Positions 53,751 through 62,694 of a stretch of 64,000 nt of DNA are shown piece by piece (within the stretch, counting starts at the first letter, position 1; each line of letters begins with the position of its first letter). The notes under the pieces were generated by a model. The model was not told the origin of the DNA. It saw only the letters and a program-made list of their open reading frames with translations, and made no database searches. Position numbers and translations under genes: made by a program. Origin of the DNA: Edaphobacter sp. 4G125 (lineage in GTDB: Bacteria; Acidobacteriota; Terriglobia; Terriglobales; Acidobacteriaceae); the NCBI RefSeq assembly GCF_014274685.1, contig NZ_CP060393.1, forward strand, positions 1,795,501-1,859,500, written 5' to 3'.

Positions 53751-53786
53751 ATTAAAAGAAACTAAACACTCATAAAAGTAACTAAA
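53751..53786. promoter_or_regulatory. Tandem direct repeats upstream of the GH109-type gene
   Basis: ATTAAAAGAAACTAAA (53751-53766) and CATAAAAGTAACTAAA (53771-53786) match at 13 of 16 positions with a 20-nt period, two helical turns. Located 121-156 nt before the GH109-type ATG. Possible activator or repressor sites on one DNA face. Confidence 0.4.
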
Positions 53787-53886
53787 GAGATATGGTGGCT
53801 GTCAAGGATAAAGTTTGAGGGATGGGGAATTGGAGATAGGTTGAGCGTGTGCTTTCGCTCGATAAGTCAATCGATAGGACGTGGCG

Positions 53887-54525
53887 TTAGCCGACGAGAT
53901 GTCCCATCTTGTCCCGCTTCGTCTGAAGGTAGCGCAGATTTGTCGGTTCAGCCGGAACTTCGGCGGAGATACGCTCCACGACTTTAATCCCAGCCTGCTC
54001 GAGCGCCTCGACCTTGGCAGGATTATTGGTGATGAGGCGTACGGCATGGACGCCAAGCTGCTTAAGGACCTCGGCTGGAAGCTCAAACTCGCGGCAATCG
54101 GCCTTGTAGCCCAGTTCGATGTTTGCCTCGATCGTATCCAGGCCCTGGTCTTGCAGCTCATAGGCACGGAGTTTTGCCATCAATCCGATGCCGCGGCCCT
54201 CTTGTTGCTCGTAGAGAAGAATGCCGGAGCCTGCCTCGGTGATCGTCGCAAGAGCAAGCTCAAGCTGTTGGCGGCAGTCACAGCGCAGCGAGTGAAAGAC
54301 ATCACCGGTGAGGCACTGGGAGTGAATCCGGACAATAGGAGGAGCGGAGTGAATGTCGCCCATGACGAGGGCGACGGCTCCTTCGACACGCCGAGTCGAA
54401 GCGGGCAACGTATCGTTGCAGGGCTCAGGATTGTCAATAATGCCTTCGAAGCCAAGAATACGGAAGTGTCCCCAACGAGTTGGGAAATCTGCATCGGCAA
54501 CTTTATTAACGGCAGTAAAAGGCAT
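53887..54525 (-). CDS. ribA: GTP cyclohydrolase II
   Basis: 212 residues from the ATG at 54525, which fits the usual N-terminus ('MPFTAVNKVADADFPTRWGHF'-like) better than the GTG at 54555. Zn2+ ligands in 'SQCLTGDVFHSLRCDC' (three Cys), catalytic 'EGRGIGLMAKLRAYELQDQGLDT' and the C-terminal 'LITNNPAKVEAL'. First step of riboflavin synthesis: opening the imidazole ring of GTP. No ribB fusion is present, and no other rib gene is nearby. A TATAAT (54534-54539 on the minus strand) lies just before the ATG but no -35 could be matched. Confidence 0.94.
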   Translation of the reverse strand: MPFTAVNKVADADFPTRWGHFRILGFEGIIDNPEPCNDTLPASTRRVEGAVALVMGDIHSAPPIVRIHSQCLTGDVFHSLRCDCRQQLELALATITEAGSGILLYEQQEGRGIGLMAKLRAYELQDQGLDTIEANIELGYKADCREFELPAEVLKQLGVHAVRLITNNPAKVEALEQAGIKVVERISAEVPAEPTNLRYLQTKRDKMGHLVG

Positions 54526-54704
54526 CTCTTTCTGATTATACGGTTCGGCGCTCACAAGGATTAGATTCGAAAGGAAGTGCCGCAGATGCAGAATCAGCCG
54601 TTACTCTTAGTTATGGGAGCGCAACAGGCGCTGTCCTTTGGTGTCTTATTCTTTTAGAAAGCTGTGGTCCTTCTCTTTTTCATCTGCCTTGTTCTAACTG
54701 TTTC

Positions 54705-55562
54705 ATGGGATTTTTGGCGATGCAGATGAAAAACAGATCTTCCAACTTATTCCGATTCCTCATCTTCGGTGGTCGTATCATTTCCTGGATTGCTGCGTGT
54801 CTTTTGGCGGTGTTTTTTCTGCCGATAGCGGATGCAGCGACTTCCTCGCAGAGGCAGCCTTCACCCAACGTTGCGGAACAATATCTGCTGGTTGCGGTCA
54901 ATCAGGAACGGGCTGCGCGAGGGCTGCCGCAGCTCCAGAATGATCCTCTCCTCGCACACGCGGCACGGTTGCATGCGTTGCAGATGGCCAGATATAACAG
55001 CATCTCCCATCAATTCCCCGGAGAACTGGATCTGGCCGAACGCGGTGCGCAAGCGGGAGTTCGTTTCTCGAAGATCTCGGAGAATGTCGCACTCGGACGG
55101 GATGCTTCCGCCTTACACGAGATATGGATGCACTCCCCAAAACACCGGGCGAATCTTCTGGATCCTCACGTGAATGTCATCGGCGTAGCTGTTGTAGCAC
55201 GAGACGGCCAGTTCTATGGCGTGGAAGATTTCGGAGCGCTCGTCCTGGCAACTCCTTATAACTCGCAGGAGTCTGCTGTGGCGCAACTGCTTGCTCAGAG
55301 GGGATTGTCCGTCGGTCCCGCTAACAGGACTGCTACTCTGTCGGAGGCCAGGCAGACCTGCACGATGGAGACAGGTTATGCCGGTCAGTACAAGCCGTGG
55401 TTCGTCATGCGTTATACGGCGAGCCGCCTGGATCGCCTGCCGGAGCAGCTGGAGAGTCGTATCCAGTCAGGCCGTTATCATCGTGCGGTGGTGGGGGCGT
55501 GTTCTGTGGATAACGGATCGTTTACGGCATACAACATTGCGGTACTACTTTATCTGAAATAA
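54705..55562 (+). CDS. Secreted CAP/SCP-domain protein
   Basis: 285 residues; a membrane anchor or signal peptide near residues 20-45 (ISWIAACLLAVFFLPIADA). CAP/YkwD domain follows: 'LLVAVNQERAARGLPQLQNDPLLAHAARLHALQMARY', 'SENVALG', 'HSPKHRANLLDPHVNVIGVAVV', which place the conserved His and Glu residues of the cavity. A C-terminal 90-residue extension lacks recognised motifs. ATGs at 54720 and 54726 are alternatives. Function of bacterial CAP proteins is unknown. Confidence 0.88.
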   Translation: MGFLAMQMKNRSSNLFRFLIFGGRIISWIAACLLAVFFLPIADAATSSQRQPSPNVAEQYLLVAVNQERAARGLPQLQNDPLLAHAARLHALQMARYNSISHQFPGELDLAERGAQAGVRFSKISENVALGRDASALHEIWMHSPKHRANLLDPHVNVIGVAVVARDGQFYGVEDFGALVLATPYNSQESAVAQLLAQRGLSVGPANRTATLSEARQTCTMETGYAGQYKPWFVMRYTASRLDRLPEQLESRIQSGRYHRAVVGACSVDNGSFTAYNIAVLLYLK

Positions 55563-55593
55563 AAAGACCGCAGAAGCTGGAGCTTCGACGGTC
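55556..55593 (-). terminator. Intrinsic terminator of the second Oar-like gene
   Basis: On the minus strand the stem GACCG / CGGTC with an inner GAAGCT-CC-AGCTTC pair (55566-55593) is followed by TCTTTTTATTT. It also lies at the 3' end of the CAP gene. Confidence 0.8.
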
Positions 55594-55649
55594 CAAGGAG
55601 ACAAAGAAGAGGTCGCCGGATCTGTGTCCTGACGACCTCGGGGTGAGGT

Positions 55650-58600
55650 TTAGAAGCTGGCTCGCAGCGAGAGCTGGATCTGCCGGTTGGCTCCAATGCC
55701 AACCTGATTGCCCACGGTCGAAGAAAGCACACCGAAGGCCGAGCCAGCGCCTGAAGGTGTGAACGGGGTTCCAGGCTGCGATCCATTCCCAACTGCTGTT
55801 GCCAGGGTCTGGTTCAGGCGAACCGTTCCTGGATTGGCATAGTTGGGGTGGTTAAGGATGTTGTAGACCTCGGCGCGGAACTCTACAGAGGCCCGCTCCG
55901 TTGCGCGAAACGACTTGCCAAGTGTCATATCGAGCTGAGCAAGATTCGGCCCGGACAGATCGTTGCGTCGATAGTTGCCGAAGGTTCCCGGAGCCGGCGT
56001 AGAGAAGGCCGCCGGATTGAGATATTGGAAACCATTTTTGAGGTAGGGATTGACGCCAGGTACAACGTTGGGCCGACGGATATTGCGGCTGTTCCCGCCG
56101 CCGGGCACATTGACGACTGCATTGGTCTGTACCGCGCCGTTGACGATGACCGGGTTGGCAAAGGTCTGGCCTGCGATGGAAGTTCCAGGCTTGCCGACGT
56201 AGGCCAGGTCCGGCCGGGTGATGAGGACATCGATAGGCAGACCGCTACGGAAGTTAACGATCCCTCCGACCTGCCAACCGCCGCCGAGCACATTCCACGG
56301 TCCCGAGAGGGAGTAGGCCTTGCCATGGCCGAAGGGCAACTCGTAAAGCACGGTTGCATTCAGGCTATGGCGGATATCGAAGGTTCCGCGCCCATATTCC
56401 ATACCGAAGTTGTAAGGGTTCTGGGCAGTGGTCGCTTCGTTCGATCCGCTGGAAGTTCCCAGCTCCTTCGCCCAGGTGTACTGCGTCCCGAGGGAGAGTC
56501 CGCGGGAGAAGTGCCGCTGCAGCGAGGTTTGAAGAGCGTTGTACATATCGGTTCCGCCCGAGGTCTTATAGTCGATCTCGGCAAAGCGGCCGCCGAACTG
56601 TCGTACAGCAGTACCGACACCGGTCGTGGGGTTGGTATTCACGCCAGTGATCAGGTTCGTGATGGAGCGAAGGAAGAGGTTCCGTCCCGTCGATCCGACG
56701 TAGCCGACCATCAACTGAACCTGGCCGGGAAGGCGCTGTTCGATGGAGGCGGTGTAGGTGGTGACGCGCTCAGGAACTTTGTAGTTCGGAGCATAAGCAC
56801 GAGGCTGATAGCCCAGGGTGGGGCTGTTGATGTCGTAGTTGGCGTAGACATCGTTTGTCGGGTTGATGGGGTATACCTTGCCGGAGGTAAAGGTACGGGT
56901 AACGCGATCGTTTGCTTCGGGTTGGATCTGGTCTTCCGTCTGACCGGGACCGTAGAAGACGCCGCCGCCGATGCGGAAGACCGTATTGCCGTTGAGTGAA
57001 TCAGGAGCCCAGGTGAGGGCGAGACGAGGGCCGAAGTTGACTTTCGAGCTCTGGAACCAGTCGCCGGTGTACTTGGGATAGATGGTTCCAGCAGCCATGT
57101 CAAAGAAGACGTTCTTGTTCCGAACCTCGTGCAGGGGTGAGTAGTACTCGTAGCGCAGGCCGTAGCTAAGGGTAAGGTTGCGCTTGATCTTCCACTCGTC
57201 CTGCGCGTAGCCGATGTAATAGGCCTGTTTGACCTGCGCGTTCCCGCTGAGTCCAGTGAAGGGGCTCTTGTCGCTCAGATCACCGTAAAAGGCGATCTGC
57301 GAGGGGGTATTGTTTCTGAAATCATTGATGCTGTTGAAGGTGTAGGTCGTTCCACCAAGCTGATTGTTGTAGAGCGAGATCGGGCGAATCTCAACACCGA
57401 ACTTGAGGTTGTGGTTTCCCTTGATGACGGAGAGGTTATCGATGTAGGAGAGAGTCTGCCCGGTATAAGGAGCTCCCACGCCATTGAACGAGCTGGACAG
57501 ACTGATGAGCGATCCCACGTTAGTGAGGCCCGCGATGGCGATACGCGCGCGGCTTAGATCGGCGTTGGGGCTGGGCCCGGCGATTCCCTGGACCCGCATT
57601 TTGATGCCGTTATAGCCGAACTTGGTTTCGTTGAAGATGCGTGGGCTCCAGACCTGTGTCCACGCCAGCACGCCATTCTGCGGAACAGAGACCTGACCGA
57701 ATTGGCTCAGAGAAGCGTCCTGAATCTGTGAGGAAGTACCCTGGTCGATGTTGTAGCGAGCGTAGAGCCCGAAGCGATTGTTGATGTGATAGTCGAGGCG
57801 GATTGCGCCGAAGTCCTCGTTGATACGGTTACTACCGACAGTCGTGACGGTCCGCGAGGCGAATGCCGGATCCAGCGGAAATGGATCTGCGGGAAAGGCG
57901 GCCAACAGCGGATAGACAGGGCTGGTGGTGGGGATCTGCGATCGCGTGTAGTTGCTCAGCGTCGCCTGCGTATAGGGGGCTGCCCAGGTCTGGCGTAGAC
58001 CTTCGTAAACTGCGAATCCGAAGAGTTTGTCCTTGAGGATGGGACCTCCGATGGAACCTCCGAACTGATTCAGACGGAACTTGGGATTCCCCGCAGATGA
58101 GTTTCCGGTTGCTCTGCGATTGAAGGTGTTTCTAGCGTCGAAGAAGTCGTTGCGGACGTATTCGAAGACGGATCCGTGCAGGTTGTTGCTTCCTGACTTG
58201 GTGATGAAGCTGATCTGGCCTCCGGTGCCGGTTCCCATCTCAGCCGGATAACTGGAGGAGTCGATGCGGAACTCCTGAATAGCCTCAAGAGATTGCTGAA
58301 GGCGGAAGAGCGAGGTCAACTCACCATTGAGATTGCCCGGGGACGTATCGATGATGGAGGTCGATTCGATTCCGTCGAGACGAATGATGTTCTGCTCAAC
58401 AGCGCGGCCGGAGAAGCGGATGTTATCGAAGGTGCCGGAACCCGAGTTTGTGGCTCCTGGAACGAGAAGATAAAGCTGTGAGATTTGGCGACCGTTGATA
58501 GGTAGCTCCTGAATCTCACGGGCAGCAACGTTACCACCGATTCTTGCTGAATCAGTTTCAAGGGCGGCTCCTCCAGCATCGACCGTAACTACGGTCTGAG

Positions 58601-58928
58601 CACTCTCAATATTGAGAGTGAAATTACGATTGATCTCCTGTCCTACCTGGAGGACGATCCCCTTGGTCTTCTGGGAAGAAAAGCCGGAGTGAGAGAGCTC
58701 GAGGGTATAGGTGGATGGGGGAAGTTGGGTGAGTGTGAATTGCCCAGAGTTGTTGGTGGTGGTGACGCGTTGCCGGCCAGTATTTTCATCCGTAAGCGTA
58801 ACCTGCGCATCTGCGAGGACGGATTCGGATTTATCGGTAAGGAAACCGGTGATACTTCCTGTGCTGGTTTGTGCAAAACTCTCGGAGAATAAGACAAACA
58901 AAATAAATAACAAACGTGTGAGTTTCAT
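55650..58928 (-). CDS. Oar-like TonB-dependent outer membrane receptor with N-terminal carboxypeptidase-regulatory fold
   Basis: 1092 residues from the ATG at 58928 (AGAGG upstream); the longer frame to 58973 has no binding site. Signal peptide 'LLFILFVLFSESFAQ'. Carboxypeptidase-D regulatory domain (about residues 25-110, 'GSITGFLTDKSESVLADAQV'), plug blocks ('INGRQISQLYLLVPGATNSGS', 'NIIRLDGIES', 'GTGGQISFITKSGSNNLHGS'), and a barrel ending 'RQIQLSLRASF'. A second member of the same family as 31690-35181, with only general similarity. Ligand unknown; the adjacent lyase-like gene suggests polymer products. Confidence 0.9.
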   Translation of the reverse strand: MKLTRLLFILFVLFSESFAQTSTGSITGFLTDKSESVLADAQVTLTDENTGRQRVTTTNNSGQFTLTQLPPSTYTLELSHSGFSSQKTKGIVLQVGQEINRNFTLNIESAQTVVTVDAGGAALETDSARIGGNVAAREIQELPINGRQISQLYLLVPGATNSGSGTFDNIRFSGRAVEQNIIRLDGIESTSIIDTSPGNLNGELTSLFRLQQSLEAIQEFRIDSSSYPAEMGTGTGGQISFITKSGSNNLHGSVFEYVRNDFFDARNTFNRRATGNSSAGNPKFRLNQFGGSIGGPILKDKLFGFAVYEGLRQTWAAPYTQATLSNYTRSQIPTTSPVYPLLAAFPADPFPLDPAFASRTVTTVGSNRINEDFGAIRLDYHINNRFGLYARYNIDQGTSSQIQDASLSQFGQVSVPQNGVLAWTQVWSPRIFNETKFGYNGIKMRVQGIAGPSPNADLSRARIAIAGLTNVGSLISLSSSFNGVGAPYTGQTLSYIDNLSVIKGNHNLKFGVEIRPISLYNNQLGGTTYTFNSINDFRNNTPSQIAFYGDLSDKSPFTGLSGNAQVKQAYYIGYAQDEWKIKRNLTLSYGLRYEYYSPLHEVRNKNVFFDMAAGTIYPKYTGDWFQSSKVNFGPRLALTWAPDSLNGNTVFRIGGGVFYGPGQTEDQIQPEANDRVTRTFTSGKVYPINPTNDVYANYDINSPTLGYQPRAYAPNYKVPERVTTYTASIEQRLPGQVQLMVGYVGSTGRNLFLRSITNLITGVNTNPTTGVGTAVRQFGGRFAEIDYKTSGGTDMYNALQTSLQRHFSRGLSLGTQYTWAKELGTSSGSNEATTAQNPYNFGMEYGRGTFDIRHSLNATVLYELPFGHGKAYSLSGPWNVLGGGWQVGGIVNFRSGLPIDVLITRPDLAYVGKPGTSIAGQTFANPVIVNGAVQTNAVVNVPGGGNSRNIRRPNVVPGVNPYLKNGFQYLNPAAFSTPAPGTFGNYRRNDLSGPNLAQLDMTLGKSFRATERASVEFRAEVYNILNHPNYANPGTVRLNQTLATAVGNGSQPGTPFTPSGAGSAFGVLSSTVGNQVGIGANRQIQLSLRASF

Positions 58929-59068
58929 TTGGCCTCTATAGGAGCGAGTATTCGGGGCGAAAATGAAAATCACGTTACTTTTCGATGAATAACAGAACTA
59001 TTTGGCAGGTTGTGTGTCTAAAATGAACCGCTTTCCGATTGAGTGTTAATGCGAAATAAATTTTTTGA

Positions 59069-60205
59069 TTATGACCGCGACCGTGTACTCCATAGGAGCG
59101 GCTGTCGGATCGGGAACGTGCGATCAAGTTCTGGGATGGATGTATCCGCAGGCAGCGTCTTCCACAGGTCGGCGTATTCAGGGCGGCTGTATGCGCGCGC
59201 AGCGAGAAGGAGAGCGGGGCGTCGCAAAGGGAGCGCATTAAAAAAAGCGGAATCAGCTTTGTAAGGCCAGGACCCTCGATGGCCAATAAAAGGAAACATG
59301 CGGGCTACGGCGACCCGTATACCAGGGCCATCTTGCAGTTCGTAGCCCCAGACGTTTTCGAACCGCGTAGAAAGCAGCTCGCAGCAGCCGGCAAGCATAT
59401 CGAGGTTGAAGAGACTGTTTCGGTAGGGATCGGGTGTGGTGAGTTCGCGTGGGAAAGAGCCATCGAAGCTGATCTGGGCCCGGATGGTCGAGCTGCGGAA
59501 TTGGTGACGAAGCGTCGTCAGAGGGCGGTCGTCTTTAAGATTGAGTCGGGCACAAGCGGCAGCCTGCAGGAGCCATGAGGAACCATTGTGGTCCCGGGAG
59601 TCGCGGGCGAGTCCGGCGGTGCGGGAAGTATTGAGCCAGTCGAGGTAACCGGTAAACCAGGTTATGGTGGTTAGCTGATCTTCCTGCGAAAAGGCCTCGG
59701 AGCTCGCTAGAAAAGGGATGGATTGCGCGACTTCGGCGAGGTGCACAGCTTCCACTAACCCTTCAGGTCGCCCGGCCTTTGCGGGCGGAACGACCTGCGC
59801 ATACTCGAGACTCGGCTTCATGGAGGTTTCCGGAGAGACAAACCAGGCGCGGAGATGTGCAACTGCCTGGCGAGCATATCGCTCGTCTTTGGTTAGAACG
59901 TAAGCCGAGGCGAGAGCGGGCACAATGTGGGCGAGGGAGAGGAGAGCGTCACGATGTGCGGAGAAACCGTCTGGCTCGGAGTAGTAGTCGCGGGAGGATC
60001 CGGGAGAGTTGGGGGCTGGCAAGGTAGTAAGGGGGGAGGGTGGTTGTGACAAAAAGCGATCAGCCGCTGCGAGGATGCGGTCGTGATCGATGAGCGCGAC
60101 GTTAGGGTGAGTAGGGGTTCCTGTGGCAGGAGTCTGGGCAGGCAGACGAGTTGATAACAGAAGAGCGGCAGCCTGAGAGCAAAAAAGTCTGCGAGTAGTT
60201 TCCAT
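59069..60205 (-). CDS. Secreted alginate lyase-like protein (PL5-type fold)
   Basis: 378 residues from the ATG at 60205. Twin-arginine-like signal 'TTRRLFCSQAAALLLS'. The (alpha/alpha)6-barrel signature of the alginate lyase family: 'YVLTKDERYARQAVAHLRAWF', 'RDHNGSSWLLQAAACARL', 'SFDGSFPRELTTPDPYRNSLFNLDML' (Arg and Tyr of the active site region) and 'WPYKADSAFFNALPLRRPALLLAARAY'. The Asn/His/Arg/Tyr catalytic set of PL5 has counterparts here, although the Asn-His order differs ('DHNGSSW'). It may cleave alginate or another uronic acid polymer. Divergent from the TonB receptor at 60355. Confidence 0.82.
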   Translation of the reverse strand: METTRRLFCSQAAALLLSTRLPAQTPATGTPTHPNVALIDHDRILAAADRFLSQPPSPLTTLPAPNSPGSSRDYYSEPDGFSAHRDALLSLAHIVPALASAYVLTKDERYARQAVAHLRAWFVSPETSMKPSLEYAQVVPPAKAGRPEGLVEAVHLAEVAQSIPFLASSEAFSQEDQLTTITWFTGYLDWLNTSRTAGLARDSRDHNGSSWLLQAAACARLNLKDDRPLTTLRHQFRSSTIRAQISFDGSFPRELTTPDPYRNSLFNLDMLAGCCELLSTRFENVWGYELQDGPGIRVAVARMFPFIGHRGSWPYKADSAFFNALPLRRPALLLAARAYSRPEYADLWKTLPADTSIPELDRTFPIRQPLLWSTRSRS

Positions 60206-60354
60206 ATCGGCAACCTGGTGCGGGAAGGGTACCACGCTCTCCCAGGGGTGACCACGCTGGAGTTTTGCTCTTGGAGCGCAAACAATTTGCGCCGTATGTA
60301 CGTCATACTAGCAATCTGCTTATCTCCGATTCGATAAAGCCATAGGATAGAAGG

Positions 60355-62592
60355 ATGATGATCCCTGGGAAGATTGCGCGCTGGTGCGCATCGATATGTT
60401 TGTTGGGCATGACTTTTCCTGGTTTTGCAGCGGAGAGAACGGTCAAAGTTTGCGTGCGTGATGAGAAAGGCGGCGCACTTGTCGGTGCGGTGGTTCGGAG
60501 TGGAGCGCAGCAGGCAACTAGTGACCCCTCTGGGTGTGTGGCGATCGCTGTGATCGGCACGCAGAGCATGATCGAGATTTCGCATGATGGATTTTCCCCC
60601 ATAAAACAGGCGGCGGGAGGCGGAACCGAGCTGGATGTTGTACTGCGTGTTGCCACGATCAGCAGCACGGTTGAGGTGACTGCAGCCCGTATGCCATTGG
60701 CGTTGGATGCGAGCGCGAGCAGCGTGCGGAACATCGATTCCGGCGAGCTGAAGGAAATTCCTGGATTCGCGCTGGATGACCGGCTTCGGCAGATTGCAGG
60801 ATTTCAACTATTTCGCAGAACGAGTTCGTGGGTGGCGAACCCCACGAGCCAGGGAACATCGCTGCGCGGATTGGGGTCCACTGCGGCGAGCAGGACCCTG
60901 GTGCTGAGCGACCAGGTGCCGTTGAACGATTCTTTCGGTGGATGGATTCATTGGAACGAGATTCCTGAATTGGCAATGCGGCAGGTGGAGGTCATGCGTG
61001 GTGGAGCTTCAGACCTTTATGGATCAAGCGCAATCGGCGGAGTGATTGACGTAATCCCGGTGATTCCTGGGGAAGGTCGCCTCCAATACGGATTGAATGT
61101 GATGGGCGCGCAGGAAGACACCTCGACTGTAAGCGGATTGCTGGCAGGATCGGTGCGTGGATGGAGTGGGTTAGGTGCATCGACTTTGTTTCGTACCGGG
61201 GGCTATGTTCTGACAGCTCCGGAGAGCAGGGGGGCCGTTGATATTCCTGCTAATGTCCATTCTCAGAATGGCAGGATAGAGATACGACATGGATTGGGTA
61301 CAGATGGCACGATGTTCTTGCGTGGAAATCTGTTGAATGAGGCTCGTAGTAATGGAACTCCGCTGACAACGAACGCGACACGAATCTGGCGATATATAGC
61401 AGGCGCGGATTGGAATGATTCGGAGGCAGGAAGATTCCTGTTACGGTTGCATGGAATGAACCAAGGATACCGGCAAAGTTTTTCATCTGTTCCGGCTGGA
61501 CGCAATAGTGAGAAACTGACTCGATTGCAGCAGGTTCCTTCCGCTCAGTTAGGGGCATCGGGCCAGTGGGCGCGCGCATTTGGTCCTGTAACAGCTGTAG
61601 CGGGCGCCGATGTGCTGGATACACGAGGAACAGATGCGGAGACCCCTGTCTCGAATAGCGTTTTGCAGGCAACGGTGAGCACCAGCGCACGGCAACGTGA
61701 TGCGGGAGCTTACGGAGAACTGCTGTGGCAACCGCGAAGTTGGTCGGTGGCGCTGTCATCGCGTGTGGATCACTTTGCAAGTTTTGATGCAAAGCAGATA
61801 GGCGCGACTCCTGCACCAACCTTGCCGGAGATTGCAGAGACACTTTTCAGCCCGCGGCTCGGGGTGGTGAAACAACTTCGTGGAGGACTATCGCTAACCG
61901 GTTCGGCGTTTCGTGCTTTTCGCGGGCCTTCGTTGAATGAGTTGTATCGCACAAGCCAAGTGGGACAGCAGGTAACGCTGGCGAATCCGGCATTGCGCTC
62001 GGAGAGAGCGACAGGATGGGAAGCAGGAGGTCTGTTGAATCTGCATCGAGTTGGCTCGGTGCGTGCCAGCTACTTCTGGACCCAGGTCAACCGACCTGTA
62101 GCTGCGGTGACGATCAGTTCGACACCAACGAGTTCGACCTTGCAGCGGCAGAACTTGGGGCAACTGACGAGCAAGGGTATTACGCTGGAGGCAGAGATGA
62201 GGCCGATATCGTTTGTCGTTCTTAAAGGCGGCTACCAGTACGCAGATTCGACAGTAACGAAGTTTCAGGCTGATCCAACTCTGGTGGGCAAGTGGACGGC
62301 GCAGGTCCCCCGCAACTCTGGCACTCTGGAAGCGAGGCTGGAGCGGGAGAAATGGGGAACATTTGGGGTGTATCTGCGAACGAGTGGACATCAATTTGAT
62401 GATTCGTCGAATCAATACAGGCTGGCTGGATTTGCCCAGGTTGATCTATATGCAGAACACGGTTTTACTCGTTGGTTGAAGCTGTGGACTTCGGTACAGA
62501 ATGTTGGCAATGAGAGGATCGAGGCGGGGAGAACTCCGCTGCTTACGCTTGGAGCGCCGAGAATTGTGTCCGCTGGAATCCGTTTGCAATGA
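60355..62592 (+). CDS. TonB-dependent receptor
   Basis: 745 residues. Signal peptide (CASICLLGMTFPGFAA). N-terminal carboxypeptidase-regulatory-like stretch (about 28-100, 'VKVCVRDEKGGALVGAVV'), plug domain (about 105-235, 'DDRLRQIAGFQLFRR', 'TSLRGLGSTAASRTLVLSDQVPLND', 'QVEVMRGGASDLYGSSAIGGVIDVIPV' split), then a beta-barrel ending in 'GAPRIVSAGIRLQ'. Unlike the two Oar-like genes, this has a canonical plug and a length normal for BtuB/FepA-type importers. It is divergent from the alginate lyase-like gene, so uptake of the lyase products is the obvious inference. No cobalamin riboswitch was recognised upstream. Confidence 0.92.
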   Translation: MMIPGKIARWCASICLLGMTFPGFAAERTVKVCVRDEKGGALVGAVVRSGAQQATSDPSGCVAIAVIGTQSMIEISHDGFSPIKQAAGGGTELDVVLRVATISSTVEVTAARMPLALDASASSVRNIDSGELKEIPGFALDDRLRQIAGFQLFRRTSSWVANPTSQGTSLRGLGSTAASRTLVLSDQVPLNDSFGGWIHWNEIPELAMRQVEVMRGGASDLYGSSAIGGVIDVIPVIPGEGRLQYGLNVMGAQEDTSTVSGLLAGSVRGWSGLGASTLFRTGGYVLTAPESRGAVDIPANVHSQNGRIEIRHGLGTDGTMFLRGNLLNEARSNGTPLTTNATRIWRYIAGADWNDSEAGRFLLRLHGMNQGYRQSFSSVPAGRNSEKLTRLQQVPSAQLGASGQWARAFGPVTAVAGADVLDTRGTDAETPVSNSVLQATVSTSARQRDAGAYGELLWQPRSWSVALSSRVDHFASFDAKQIGATPAPTLPEIAETLFSPRLGVVKQLRGGLSLTGSAFRAFRGPSLNELYRTSQVGQQVTLANPALRSERATGWEAGGLLNLHRVGSVRASYFWTQVNRPVAAVTISSTPTSSTLQRQNLGQLTSKGITLEAEMRPISFVVLKGGYQYADSTVTKFQADPTLVGKWTAQVPRNSGTLEARLEREKWGTFGVYLRTSGHQFDDSSNQYRLAGFAQVDLYAEHGFTRWLKLWTSVQNVGNERIEAGRTPLLTLGAPRIVSAGIRLQ

Positions 62593-62694
62593 ATTAACTA
62601 ACGTTCTGGCAATCACTCCGTTGTGTAATTAGTCGTCGATTCTCGCTTGTTCCGTTTGGCTCAAATCAACAACGCTGCTTGACGCATAGAAGCT

